A stretch of DNA of 64,000 bases from Semisulcospira habei (taxonomy: Eukaryota; Mollusca; Gastropoda; Semisulcospiridae): NCBI GenBank assembly GCA_036245525.1, contig BTPG01000008.1, forward strand, positions 31,456,812 to 31,520,811, in the 5' to 3' direction. The notes under the pieces were generated by a model. The model was not told the origin of the DNA, made no database searches, and was given only the letters and a program-made list of their open reading frames with translations. Shown here piece after piece: positions 18,501 to 31,697 of the stretch (position 1 is the first letter of the stretch; the number at the start of each line of letters is the position of its first letter). The translations under genes and the position numbers were made by a program.

Positions 18501-21500
18501 ATAGTTGCAGCACCCGACGTTCGTCGCCCGCCCACTCGACTCCCTCCAGTGTCCCTGTCGACCTTCGCCTTCTGCTCGGCGCTGTCGTGCTCCTCGGGAC
18601 ATCCTCTTCCCCACTCCCTGCACCCTTCGCCTCCAGCGTCTCCCCGACCCTCTCCGGTGGATGACTCGGCGTCCGGCGTTCGCCGTTGGCCTGCCGGCGT
18701 CTTAGCCTTCGGCTTCCCGGTTCGCTGGCCTCTCGCTCCCCTTCGCGCTCGCTGCCTCCGGTGTTCTGCCGGCGCTCGTGCTTGCGGCAACCCTTCCCAG
18801 CTCTAGTGGATCTTCCGCTGGGCTTCGAACCCTCCACCCTTGCCTTCCTTCGTTCGTGGCGGCTTGGCTCCTTCCTGACCATCTCCCCTGATGCGGCGTC
18901 GCAGCTCTACCGTGCTCCTGTGGGTACCCGCGCCCTTCGGCCCTGCCTGGCAGTCTCTGAAGGAACCCTTCTAGGCCTGTGGGCCCTGCGTCAACCTTGT
19001 GGGTTGTGTTCCCGCCCTTCGGACCAAGGCCCTCGCCCTTCGCGTGCAGGTCTCCACTCTTCCGTGGGAAGTTGCGATGCGGCGCCTCGCTCGGTACGGC
19101 TCCCCCGCCTCTGACCCTTCACGTCGCCTTCAGCCCTGGGTCGTCGCCGCCAGCCGGGACCTACCCTTTGCTTCTACACGTCCCCAGGCCTCCCGCCCCC
19201 GCCGTTGTCTTCGCTTGCCGTCGACGGGACCGTTCCCAGCTCGGCCTCTCTGGTGTGGTCTCCCCTCAGCCCTGAGTCCTTGCGTGGATCGTGGATGCCT
19301 TGGTTGCCCGAGACCTTCGTTCTTCCGCCAGCCATTCTCCGCCTTGGTGGACCTGCTTCTGCGGTTTCAGTCAGTGCTCCCTCTTCGTAGGGCAGGGATG
19401 CTCTCCTCCTCCGGTTGCTCACCTGGTCGCCCTGGTCAGCGCCTACTGTCCGACCTCTCGCCCTCTCGCCACCTGTTCACCTGGGATTGGTTTGGCGACC
19501 GACCGCAACTTGGTGCGTCTTCACGAGCCTCGGATCCAGTTCGTGCCGTTCTAGCCCGTGGGTATCTGCGGACGCGGCGGTCCCCTCCTGACTGCGGCTC
19601 CAGCTCCTCCTCCTGATGAGTGCGGCGGCTGATCTCCTTCCCTCGGTCGTCTGTACTCCGCCTCTGGAGGCCGTCCTCCGGCGATCTCTCTACCCTGGTG
19701 CCGATCTCTCCTGTGCTGCGCCACTTCGGCTTCGCTGGACGGACATTCTTGGCTCGGCTCCCGGATTCCCCCTGACCTCGCCACTGCCCGGCTCGCTCTG
19801 CGTCGTTGCCGGTCTCGCCGGTTGGGGCGCTCTCCCTCTTCCGTATTCCGCTCGTCGGCCGGCCGCTGGCCCGTGAACCTGACTTCGCGGCACGTCAACC
19901 CGCTGGGACTGGTTGCAGTTGGCAGGCCCTCTGCGCTTGGCGATACGATCTTCGGACACAGGACCTCCGCGTCCTTCCGACAACCCCCTTCGTGGCTTGC
20001 CTTCAGACGCAGGAGGAACCCGCTCTCCCGACCTCTGCTTCCTCCTCTATCGCCCCCTTTGCTGGCGAGTGGACAGCGACTTCTCCCTCCCAGCCCGCCA
20101 CAGTCCAGGGCACCTGTTCGTACTGGCAGACTACCGCTTGCGACGGAGGCAGCTTTTTCACACGGTTTGCGCCCTACGCTGGGAAATCCTTCGCTGGTTC
20201 TGCGCTCGTTGGAAGACTCCCCCCTTGTTCTCTTCGCCACGAAGTGGAGCCTCCGGCTTCCCCTCTTCCTCTCCCCATTCCCGACCTCTGGCCTGGGCAG
20301 TCGATGCACTTCGTTCCCTTGGGACAGACCGGTCGTTTACACCTACCCTCCGGCGGTCCTGGTCCTCATGTCCTCCTCAGCCTCCGGGGATGCAACGCAG
20401 TCCTTCTCCTGGTGGCCGTTCTCCTGGACCGGATCGTGGACTTCCGACCTTCTCAGTTTCGCCGCGGGCTCACCCTCCCTCTCCCCACCCCCCGCACGAT
20501 GCTCGAGCTGCGCCGACAGCCGCTCTTCCACCCCTGCCCGAGCGACTTCTACTACACGCCTGGCGATTATGCGGCGAGCTCTCTCCGCTGGAGACGTCTC
20601 GAGCGCGACAGCGGACGCTAGCGCTTCAGCCCGCTGACCTGCCAGACGTGTCTACGAGGGAATGTGGCGTGTTTCGTGCCTGGTCCTCTGACCGCCGCCT
20701 CTCCACCGTCGGCCTGACGACTCCTCAGCTCGCGGACTTCTTCTCTGGCTCGTCCAAGACCAAGGTTGGCTCCCCTTGGTGCACCAGCCCCCCTCTGGAT
20801 CGCCGACGCCTACTGTCACTTCGGCCGTCCCGACCCAGCGCCTGCAAGGACCTGCCCGACCTTATCGCGCGTTTGGCGTGCAGCATCCGGTCTTCCGCCC
20901 CCTTGGCCCGCGCTGGGACCTCCCTGGTCCTCCCCTGACTGACTTCGGACCGTTGAATCGCTCCATCTGGCCCGCTTCGCTGACGTGACTCGGAGACCTG
21001 CTTCCTGATGGCCCTCGCCTCGGCGCCCTGCGTCAGCGAGCTCCACACACTCTCGTCTCTCCCCGCCGGCCTGCAGCTCCGAGTGGTTGGCTCCGTTCAG
21101 CTACTCCCGGATCCTTCCTTCTCGCTCAGCCTAGGTCTCCCTTGACAGCGCCTCTGGTCTTCGCCACTCGGCCGCTTACACGACCCGGCTTCCTCGGGGG
21201 ACTCCGCAGCAAGACCCGGTGTAGGCTATGTGTATCTACCTGCGTCGCTCCAAGTCCGTGCTGAGGGGACGGGCTCGTCTCCTTGCCGCTGGCAGATCCG
21301 ACTTCTCAGCCCAACGTTCTCCTCCTCGCTCCGCTGGGTTTTTCGGTCCGCCTTCGCGACCTTTCCCACAGGGAGCTGAGACACTCGCGGTCCGCGCCTG
21401 TGCGGTGAAGGACTTGGCTGTAGTGGGGTAGGGGGCCGAATCTACCGTCGCCCACTCCTACCTTCACGCCCTGACGTTCCAGCGCGACAACCTTACGCTG

Positions 21501-24500
21501 GTGGGCGGCTTCTACGGCGCAACACTCCCTCCAGGCGCCCTCGGCGCTTAGGCGGCACTTCGCTAAAATTGTCGGGAGTGGGTGATCAGGAGTGACGGGC
21601 CGTCTTCCTCCCTGAAGAGGTTTCTAAAAGGGGATTGTGCGGCACCCTCCTCCTCTTTGCCATTCTTCCGGTTAGTCATGTCATCGGTAATGTGTTTTGA
21701 GGAAACAAATTAATTTTTCTCTAAAATGTATTTTTTCGAAAAATACTTACCGATGACATGACTCCGAGGTCCCTCCCTCCTCCCCGCTTGCCGCTGGTAA
21801 CTCCGTAGACAACTGGCTAAAGGAGACACCACCTGGCGCCTGACCGGATGGGCAGGGGAGGCTACTCTCGTCCCTGTTAGGGATCCCCGATAGCTCTCTC
21901 GTCCCTTTCAGGGATCCCCGAGAGCCTCCTGGGGGGACCCTTTGGGTCTTAGGCTAAAATTGGTAAGCAAGTAGACTATTTCCGGTTAGTCATGTCATCG
22001 GTAAGTATTTTTCGAAAAAATACATTTTAGAGAAAAATTAATTTTGGCGGGCTTTTCGCGCCATTGCCAGATGCGAGCGGTGAGTCCCGTTACTGTATCT
22101 AGGCCATACCTAACGTTTTTTGGCTTACGGTTTAGACGCCCCGCGTTATGACGAAGGCTTGGATGCTCACCTGTCCCGGCAGGGTTTGTTTTCCCTCCGC
22201 CGTGGTTTTAATTAAATGTTGATGGCAGGTGACCATACGTTGGTTAATTGGGTGCATAACACCACAGTAGCTTGGGGGCCTAAAGCTTAACGGTGATTGG
22301 TGGACACTCGCCGAGTGCCTTCATGTTTTGTGTGTTGCAGTGGCCTACTGATGACATGCACAAAATGCGGAGGCTTCCAGTGGCCGTCGGATAAACATGC
22401 AGTCTGTCTACCCTGCGCTGGGTGTGCGTCCGACCATACGTGTGACGTCTGTGCTTCATGGCCGGAACTGCGGTGGTCTAATCTCTGGAACTTTTATAGG
22501 AGGGAGCCTCCTACCCTCGCGGGTACCTTGAAGATTTCCGAGACGCCTTCCGCTGTGCCCCCGGCACCGGACGTGTGAGACCAACGGGATCCGACGCAGA
22601 TAACGCCACTGAGTAATCAAGGGACTAGTGCACGGAGTGGGAGTTCGACCGTCAAGACCGCCTCCGTTCGAGAGCGCGCCCGGACACATTTGGTGGAAAG
22701 AACCCGCCTCTCCCAAGAGCCTGGTTTGGTGGGACGCTCGTGGCGTCCTTCCTCCACCGTCGTTCCCCACTCGTCTCTGAGGAAGCCGCCGGGATCCCGC
22801 TGGAGGTCCCCTGGCCGGCCAGTAACCCGCCTCTCCCAAGAGCCTGGTTCAGAGAGACATACTTGCACTCGTCCGGAGCCTCCTGGTTGTGAAGAACGTA
22901 GATACAGGGGTTCTGCTCGACGTTTCCGCTCTCCTTCGCACGATCATAGGAGGACCTTCTCGCCTCATCGCTCGTCGCATCGGGACTCCCCTCGCCGCAG
23001 ACGGTTTTCACCTTCTTCGCGTTCCCCTTCTCGGTTGGACTCCCGTTCGTCCCGTCCCTCTCCCCAGCGACCGGCCACTTCCCCCCCTCCTCGTACTCAC
23101 CGCCCCGTTCCCACTCGTCGCAGCCGTTCTCCTCGTCGGGATCCGCCTTCGGCACGCAGGAGGTCCTCACCGCATCGTTCAGACTACCGCTCTCCACTGC
23201 GGAGGGAGTCTTCGTCCGCTGCGGTTCTCCGACGGGATTCCCGGCCTCGGAGCCCTCGTCGCCCTCTTCGGTCGCCGGTTTCCGGACAGCGGGACTTCGA
23301 CACCCTCAGTTTGGCTCCGGAGGATGCTTCGGACTGGTTACTTGGAGGTCTCGGCCGTTCTTCAGCTTCTCCCTCTTCGGCCTCCAGTGTGTCAGCTTCC
23401 GTCAGACAGGTTTCTTCTTCCCGGATGGACACGCGGCTGGCGCTGGACGGAGCTGCCAAGCTCATCGCCGCCGCCTTACCGGAGGATGTTTGTCCGGCTT
23501 CACCTCCTGTGAAGAGAAAGATTTCTGCCTTCGTGAACGCGGATAGGACGGTTAAGAGGTTCAAGTCCCTCCCACAGCCGGCTAGTTTTTTGGATCTGCA
23601 GTCCGCTTTCTCGTCTCACCTGCTTTCGGAGACTCGGAACTCGGACTTCTTCGCGGATGGGAGATGGCCTTCCGCTCTGGACATCGCATTTCAACAGGAC
23701 TGGTACGCCGGCCATTCGCAGTCGTTCCTCTGCCCGCTTCCTCCAGTGGATCCCGCCGCTCTGATGCAAGCCGGAGGGGCTTCTATGTTGAAACGGTCCT
23801 TCCCACGGGGACTGGATAGGACGGCGTCGCTGGTCCGGAACACGCTCGCCTGCTCCGGTTTCTTGGACTTGCTGACTCAGGCTTTCATCCGACATCTCGA
23901 GGAAACTTGGCAACCTGCCTTGTCTCCCCTCTTGGGAGACCTACTACTCATGGCGGAGGCTGGGAACCGCGCTGCTTATCACTCATCGGTCAACGCGATG
24001 GCGGCTGCGGCTAACTGCGACCTCATGCGACGAGACGCCGTCCTACAAGCTTGCAGTGGAATGCCGGTCGACCTGAGTACTCAGCTACGTCGGGCCCCTC
24101 TGGGAGGGTCTCTGCTCTTCGGGGATACTTGGCAGACGGTGAAGGACTCCAACTCCGACCGTTGGCCTCGCAAGGCGGTCAAGCAGCGCTTTCCTCCCGC
24201 CCGCACGGCCCTGGGGCGCTCCTTGCAGGCCCGTAAACGTGTCACCTCGGACCCGTCTGCCCCGCCACGAGCTGCGCCGCGCCGTCGCCCGCCCTTCCGT
24301 CTCCCTGGCCCAGCTAGCGCCCCTGCCCCCGCCTGGCCCCATCCCGCCCGTCGCCCTGGGCGCGGGTGGGCCACCTGACTGGTCCCCATTTCCGCCCCCG
24401 CCGACCGTTGTCGGGGCTCCAGTCGGCGGGAGGCTAGCACGATTCAGCGAGGAGTGGCGCTCGCTGTTTCGAGACGAGCCCTGGGTTTTGGACATAGTCA

Positions 24501-27500
24501 CCAGAGGATTACGGATCTCGTTCCGCTCTCCTCCGCCCTTGCGCTCCTTTCCTCTTTGGACAGAGGTTCCGTCCGACGCCCTCAAGGCCGCCGCTCTGCG
24601 AGGAGAAGTCGCGGCTCTCCTTTCGAAGGAGGCCACAGAGATAGTGCAGCGTCCGGACTCGCCCGCCTTTTACAGCCGACTGTTTGTGGTGCCCAAGCCC
24701 GGCGGCAAGTGGCGGCCAGTCATAGATCTGTCGGCGCTGAACGCCTTCATCGCGGCCCCTTCCTTTCGGATGGAGACGACCAGGGCTCTTCGTGCGGCGG
24801 TTCAACCCATGGACTACGCGGTCAGTTTAGATCTGTCCGACGCCTACCTACATGTCCCCATGCACGCTTCTGCCAGGAAGTACCTGCGCTTCGCGTTCGA
24901 AGGAGTGTTTTACCAGTTTCGCGCCCTGCCGTTCGGTCTCAACCTCAGCCCCTGGGCCTTCACCCGCATCATGGATGCTGTAGTGGCCAAGGCGAGGCAG
25001 TCGTCAAGTCCGACGTCGAATTATCTCGACGACCTACTCTTGAGAAATCAGGTGGAGACCGCGCTTGCGGCAGACAGGGACGCTCTTTTACAGCTGCTTT
25101 ACCGGTTGGGTTTCCTGGGCAACACCGGAAAGTCGGACTTCACTCCGGCGCGCCACTTCATCCATCTAGGCATGGAGTTTTTCACGGACCGCAACAGGGT
25201 ACTCTTGCCAGAGAAACGGATTGTGAAGTTATCCGCTCTCGCCGCGTTGGTAGATCAGCAACAGGCAGCCCCCGCCAGGGTCTGGCTTCAGCTTCTGGGC
25301 CTGATCAACGCAGCGGCGGATCTTATCCCCCTCGGGCGTCTCTACTCCCAACCGCTACAACTTCATCTCCTACTGCTCTGGCGTCCCTCCTCGGGCGACT
25401 TGACCACGATAGTCCCCGTGTCCCCGTTGGTACGCCCCCACCTTTTACGGTGGACCGACAGAGCCTGGTTGGCTCTGGGAGTCCCCATTTCCTCTCCATC
25501 CCCGCACCTCTCCCTGTGTGTCGACGCGAGTCGGGCTGGTTGGGGAGCCCACCTGCTTCCTCAGTTCACCACGACGTCCGGCCTCTGGCCTCCGGAGTTC
25601 GCGGACAAACACAGCAACTGGTTGGAACTGCAAGCGGTGTGGCAGGCCATCATCGTTTGGGAAGAGCAACTCAGACACCAGCATCTTCTCGTCCTTTCGG
25701 ACAACTCGACAGTGGTAGCGTATATACAGAAGCAGGGAGGAACTCATTCACCCGATCTATGCATGCTACTCTTCCGATTGATGCGATGGTGCGAGGACCG
25801 CGATCTGACTCTCAGCGCTCGCCATATTCCCGGTCGCCTGAACGTTTTAGCGGACGCCCTATCTCGCCGAGGACAGCTCATTCACACGGAATGGACGCTA
25901 CGCCAGGACATTTTCCGGATGATTTGCTCTCACTGGGAGACCCCGATGGTGGACCTGTTCGCCACGAGGTGGAATCACCAGCTTCCCCTCTTCGTTTCCC
26001 CAGTACCGGATCCCCTGGCTTGGGCGGTCGACGCCTTATCCATTCCCTGGGACGGACTCATAGCGTACGCCTTTCCCCCGACAGTCCTTGTCCCCAAAGT
26101 CCTCCTAAAGCTGCGAGGAACCAATGCGATCCTGCTCCTGGTTGCCCCGTTCACTTGGACTCGTTCCTGGTCCACCGACCTGATCAGCCTCGCCACGCAC
26201 CCTCCTCTACTGCTCCCCACGCCCCGCACTATGCTCAAGCAGCCATGTCAGGCGCTGTTCCACCCCTGTCCGGAACGCTTACTGCTACACGCCTGGAGGT
26301 TGTGCGGCAAGCCCTCTCAGCTAGAGGCTTCTCGGGTGCTGCAGTGGAAGCGATCACTACAGCTCGCAAGCCCTCAACTAGACGTATCTATGAGGGGAAA
26401 TGGAGGGTACTCTGTACCTGGTGCAGCGACCGTCGTCTCTCCCCCACCGAACTGACTACCCCTCAACTTGCGGACTTCTTCCTCTGGCTCTTCGGAGACC
26501 AAGGACTGGCCCCTATTACCATTCGGGGATATCTCTCGATGATTGCCGACACCTACTGGCATCTCGGCCGCGCGGACCCCGGCGCGTGTAAGGACCTGGC
26601 AGATCTTATGTCACACTTCGGACTACAAAGGCCTGCCTCTCGCTCACTTCTTCCCCGCTGGGATTTACCATGGGTTCTTACCTGGCTAAACTCACCACGT
26701 TTCGAACCACTACCGCTGGCCAGTTTTGCGGATGTGACGCGGAAGACCTGCTTCCTGCTGGCGCTCGCCACCGCGGCACGAGTAAGTGAGATACACGCTC
26801 TATCAGTCCGGCCTACATGCCTGCAATTTCGAGCGGATCACTCGGTCCAACTGGTGACCGACCCTGCCTTCATTGCCAAGACTAGGTCTCCACTGACGGC
26901 GCCACAGGTTATCACCTTACGACCGTTACGCGGGAAGGACTTCCCCAGAGAGACCAGGCAACAAGATCCTGTACGAGCCCTCAGAGTGTACTTGCGACGA
27001 ACCAGAGCCGTCCGGAGGGGACGCTAACGCCTCTTCCTACCTTTAAAAACAGGAAGAAACGACATTACAGCACAGACAGTCTCTTCCTGGCTTCGCTGGG
27101 TGATTCGCTCAGCATATGTCGATCTCTCCCCCCAGGGAGCGAAGAGCCTAAAGATTCGGGCGCACGAAGTACGGGCCATGGCCACGAGCGTAGCCTTCGA
27201 CAGGAACTGCGCTGTCAAGGACATCGTGGCTGCGGTGGGCTGGCGATCAGAATCGACTTTCGCCCGCTTCTATCTACGGGATCTGGCAGGGCAGCGAGAC
27301 AACCTCGCCTTGGTGGGGGACGTCACGGCGGCACAACACTCCCTCCCGGCGCCACAGGCGCCGTAGGTATGCACCTATTAGGGAGTGCAGAGTGTCGGAG
27401 GAGAGGAGGGGGCCATGAGCCTAGAGAAAACCATCTGGGGGTGCGGCACCCTCCTCCTGTTCGGCATTCTCCTGGTAGTCATGTCATCGGTAATGTTTTT

Positions 27501-30500
27501 GAAGAAACAAATTCATTTTTCTTTAAAAGGTATTTTGTTTTCTCAAAACACATTACCGATGGTATTACTTTTAGGAAAAGGTTCCTTGCTAGTCTAATTT
27601 TAGCCCAAAATTGTTGTGTACGAGTATGGTCATGATGGCATGTGAGGGGCGCCATAGCTACGGCGGTAGCCTCCCTTCCGGTTCAACCACGCATGCGCTC
27701 AGCGCTTACCACTTCAGTTACTTTCTTTGCTAGTCAGCAGTAGGTTGTGTACGCCTTGTGCTCTCTACGTTCGGACGTTTTGTCTTCGATGGAAGACGGG
27801 TGTTTCGCGGATCTCCTAGGAAGGGAGAGAGAAGTTTTGTGGCCTTTGGGCTTGGACGCTTTCGTGTGGTTACGAATTTCGGCGTGCCGGTTCTCAGAAG
27901 ACACCTTGTGAACTTGACTCACTAGTTGGCCGGTCGGCTTGTGTCCTCCTAGGCTGGTGCATTTGGCTTCGCCCTTGGCTAGCTTCGTAGTCTCGGATGC
28001 TACCTGGTTGCTGCCTGTGTCTCGCGGCTCTGGTCCTACTTCGCCGTACCAGTTGACTGTCGTCTCTGCGTCCTACCTTGCGCAGCCCTGGGCCTGTCGG
28101 AACCGGTCTTCGTCGCCATTTTGGTGGGACGGCGCCGGGCTACACTGCGTGCCTGTCCTTTCTCGTGCCTTTTCTTTTGCTTATGGCAAGGTAAAATCTC
28201 GGTCACTGCTTCCGTCCGGCGCTCAGGGGAAAGGGTAGAGCGCCGTGCGTCAGCATACGCCGTGAACTCTTTTTTGTTCGTTACACTTCGTTTTGCGTGC
28301 CTGCGGGGGCACGTTCGCTTGCAGTTCAATGCTATGCTTTGTTTTGCAGTTGGCACTTATACACCTGTTCCGATGTGGCGGATGCCAGTGGCCTATTGAC
28401 GGACATGAGTTGCCTGCCTGTTCGCTTGTACTTCTGCGCTGCCGTGTCATGTCTACGCCCCTGGATAGTAGAGCAGTGGACTCAGCTATGCAGCCTTACC
28501 GACATAATCGGCCGACACCAGCAGGGACGAAGGGTCAAACACCGGTAAGAACCACAGACCCGACTAGTGGGTATTACCTGGTGTGAGGACAGTCTACGCC
28601 GCAGCTTAGGCCGCGAGCCCGTCCTCCTGCACCGGCAGCAGGCACAGACCCGACTAGTGCACGCTGTACGGTCGCAGATACAAGAGCTAAGCTTCGAAGC
28701 AGCCCCCTTCTCCGGAAAGTATACACGCTGGTGATCACCACAGACCCGACTAGTGGTGCTTACCAGACGTTAGAACAGTTATGCTGCGACGGCGGTCGCG
28801 AACAGTTCTACCACACCGGCAGCTTACACAGACCCGACTAGTGTACGCTGTCCGGTTCGGTCGACTTCGTCGACACGAGATACCTTACAGTATCACAGGT
28901 GACTGGTGGTTCTGGCAGGCGACACTACAGTCAACGCCGCGACTTCGGTCGCGTTCCCGTTCTCCGACACCGGTAGCTCACGCAGACAGACTAGGGGACG
29001 TTCCGTTCGGACGTTTCATCGGCACGGGTTATCTGACAAGTACATCACGGCAGGTCTACAGTCCCGCCTCTGGACTCTTCCCGGTTCCGCCGGTTTCAAC
29101 GGCAAGTTCGGCGCGGGAACAGGTGCAACACCTTCGCTGGTTTCACACTTACGCGGCTGCTTACAAAGATGGAGCTTCGTCCTCGTCGCTCTTTTCGCAA
29201 GAGGTCAGCGCTTCAGGCAAGATCTCCCCGAAGGGTTCCGGTACAGGGGCAGTGCTGCGGCGATAGATTCTACGAGAGATAAAGAACTCATTCGCCGGTA
29301 GCAGGTTCAGACCTCAGAAGACGGCTCTGGCTACACCCCTACGGCAAGAACGCAGCTCTACAGTCCAGTTCCGGTTCCTCACTCAGTCGAGCGCACTTGC
29401 CGGACACACTTCCGTCTTCAGGGAGCGGTAGTAGACGCGCTGCGTGCAGTCGGGACTGGGAGTCCCCTCCCCTTGCGGAGGGGTTCTTCGTTATTCGCCG
29501 CCATACAAGTCTGCGCCGGTACGCTGGTGGGGACTTCCTATGACCAGGTTGAGACAAGTACCCCGAACAGTGAGTCTTCGAGACCGGTCGACTTCCACTC
29601 GTTAGACCGGGGAGTTAGGCGCACCCATCAAGAGGCGACCAAGAGAATGCGTACGGCTCCTATCAGAGGGCGCCGGGCGGAGACGAGAGCTCCGGACAGA
29701 GACGCCCAAGAATAACAGGTGGGACCCAAGGCAGTGTCAGTGACTTGTTGTCCCGGACCAGTAAAGCAAGACACTTTCCGGGGCTCTTGTCAGCTGGAGG
29801 ATTAGCTGACAAACTCGGCTTAGAGGCCTAAAACCAATGATTCTTCCGCCGGCCTGGCGGCGGCTTCCGACCATACGTCGCTCCCAGGCCTGGCTCAGTC
29901 GGCGGATCATCGGCACGACAGCGAGGCCCTTACACTCACGGGACGCGGCCTCGAGAAGGATGACCCCTCCACTGTTCTCACAAGTCCGCAGGCCAGAGTG
30001 GACTAGCGACAGTTCGACAGAGCCGGCCAGTTAACAAGCTGGGACCCAAGTCAGCGGAGTGACCTAGACGTCCCGGTCCAGTAAGCTGGTGGTCGCTTTC
30101 GCGGAGGGTCCTCCTAAGGTACCCTTACCATGACGACCAAGACACCATATCTTGAGCACTTGCCAACCGGAAGGATAGTTGGCAACCCCCCTCCTTGGGA
30201 TAGCTAAGACCAATTATGCTGCCGGGCTGGCGTCGGCAATCGAACCTTCGACGCTTCCAGTCCCGGTCCAGGCGACAAATCATAGACAGGACATGCATAA
30301 GCCACTGCTCGGCTTCTCGGGCTCAGGTCAGTGACGCTTGTCTAGGTGAGAGCTTTAATCGCGCGGTAGCGCGCACGTTGGGTATGTTAGTTGTTGCGTT
30401 ACGGCAACTAGAGCCTTGTCCTTCCAACTAGGCGTTTTAACCCTTTTGCCACTGGTGTTACAATGTTGCATTCCCAGCGGCGTGGCGGTTCGCCAGACAG

Positions 30501-31661
30501 CTGGGGCACAACGCCTCTTATCCTTGAAAGGCTATAATCCTAGAACCCTGAACCGATTACTTTAGCTTTGAGAAATTGGAGATGAGAAAACAGGGTGGTA
30601 TTCTGACTCGTAGTTCAATTTAGTTCCATAACTTGATTTATAAACTTAAGGGCAATTACAATCAAATAAATCTCTTTCAATAAGCATTGATTGATTAATT
30701 TAGTATTCTGATTATAATTATTGGGCGCCCTCGCCCGGGCTATACCCGCGTTGGCGCCATCTCCCGTCGCGGGTTTCACCGGCACTTCTACGGCTTGCGG
30801 CTTCAGCAAGTGCTACAGGACCGCTGCACTTCACACGACAAGTTCCCGGCTCAGTGATGTTGGGCCATGCCCTCGCCGGCCGGGCTGACGAGAACCCGCT
30901 CTAGATGCAGTGCAGAGAGACGACCCCACGGTGGGACCCCTTCCCGGCAATTGGTCACGATCTTGCAGTTCGCCTGACTTCGGTCGCGATGCGCACTACT
31001 CAGAGACCAGGGATACGAGAATCAGGAGACGACGTCCCAGTTCCAGTGGGTTGCTACGATGGGAGGTCGGACGCTCCGAAGCATCTGCGTCGCCGTTCGA
31101 GTTCGTGGGACCGGCCCTCTGAGACTCCGCTGTTCCTTCCAGGTGCTGGGTCCGCCTTCTTGGATCGCCGCCGCCCGGGTTCCCTGGGCTTCTGAGGAGT
31201 TAGACTGCCGTTCTCCTGCGGGCGAGACAGACAGCGTATTCCGCTTGGCTCCAGAGGACTTCGTTAGCCGTGTCTGGGCGATGATAGCTACTCCACGTCG
31301 CTACGCTAGCAGTTACGGGAGGTCTTGGATTCGCCGCCAGCTGCCTGGAGAAGAGTCTCCTCGGGCTTTGGACGAAGCAGGTCCCCTCATCGAGTCAAGC
31401 ATTTCAAGTCTCTTCCTCATCCGTTCGGGTGCCGGGTCCTTGTCGCCGGCTTCTGTCTCCGCTTCAGGACGCTGGGAGGCTCTGGTGGCTTCAACTTTGT
31501 GTTCCTACTTCTCTTCCGCTGCCAAGGGGGACATTGGAACGGCGCTTCGCTGCGGCTACAGACTGCGATCTGATGGTTCGAGATACCGCCCTGCACGCTT
31601 CTCGCGGCCGGCCGAGTGGGAGAGCCGACCACGCAGGTCTCCGCGCGGTGGTGAACTTCCT

Positions 31662-31697
<36 letters not shown>

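Larger units (their letters stand above)
15876..22044 (+). mobile_element. DIRS-B, coding-dead but with identical terminal repeats
   Basis: Inverted repeats 15876-16095 and 21805-22044 read identical over ~220 bp, including a private duplication of the GGGACGAGAG block. The internal complementary region is 21666-21773. Inserted at TTT in the leader intron of DIRS-A. Terminal body and leader resemble DIRS-D closely, yet the coding part is full of stops and indels. Confidence 0.9.
15694..24378 (+). pseudogene. gag: DIRS-A Gag-like protein (two exons, one internal stop)
   Basis: Exon 1 is 15694-15731 ([12 protein letters not shown] + AG), donor GTAAGG. Exon 2 starts 22341 after TTGCAG and runs to the stop at 24376-24378. 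DIRS-B sits in the intron. Domains: a Cys-rich zinc-binding start ([18 protein letters not shown], then [18 protein letters not shown]), two TRLSQEPG repeats, an SR-rich tract (~22900-23290), and a conserved C-terminal domain with [10 protein letters not shown] and [12 protein letters not shown]. One in-frame TGA at 22576-22578 breaks it, possibly a deaminated CGA. The frame is otherwise open for ~2 kb. Gag should bind and package element RNA; that role is inferred from position. Confidence 0.8.

Noticed and set aside
17835..20309. Long antisense and alternate-frame ORFs across the GC-rich DIRS elements
   Set aside because: GC-rich sequence leaves few stops in shadow frames. These products are low-complexity Arg/Pro/Gly with no family blocks.
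24454..26200. 857-codon frame in DIRS-A as one large protein
   Set aside because: Only the part after ~26245 matches a known domain (tyrosine recombinase). The upstream part is the RT read one frame off. Kept only as a frame-pattern observation.
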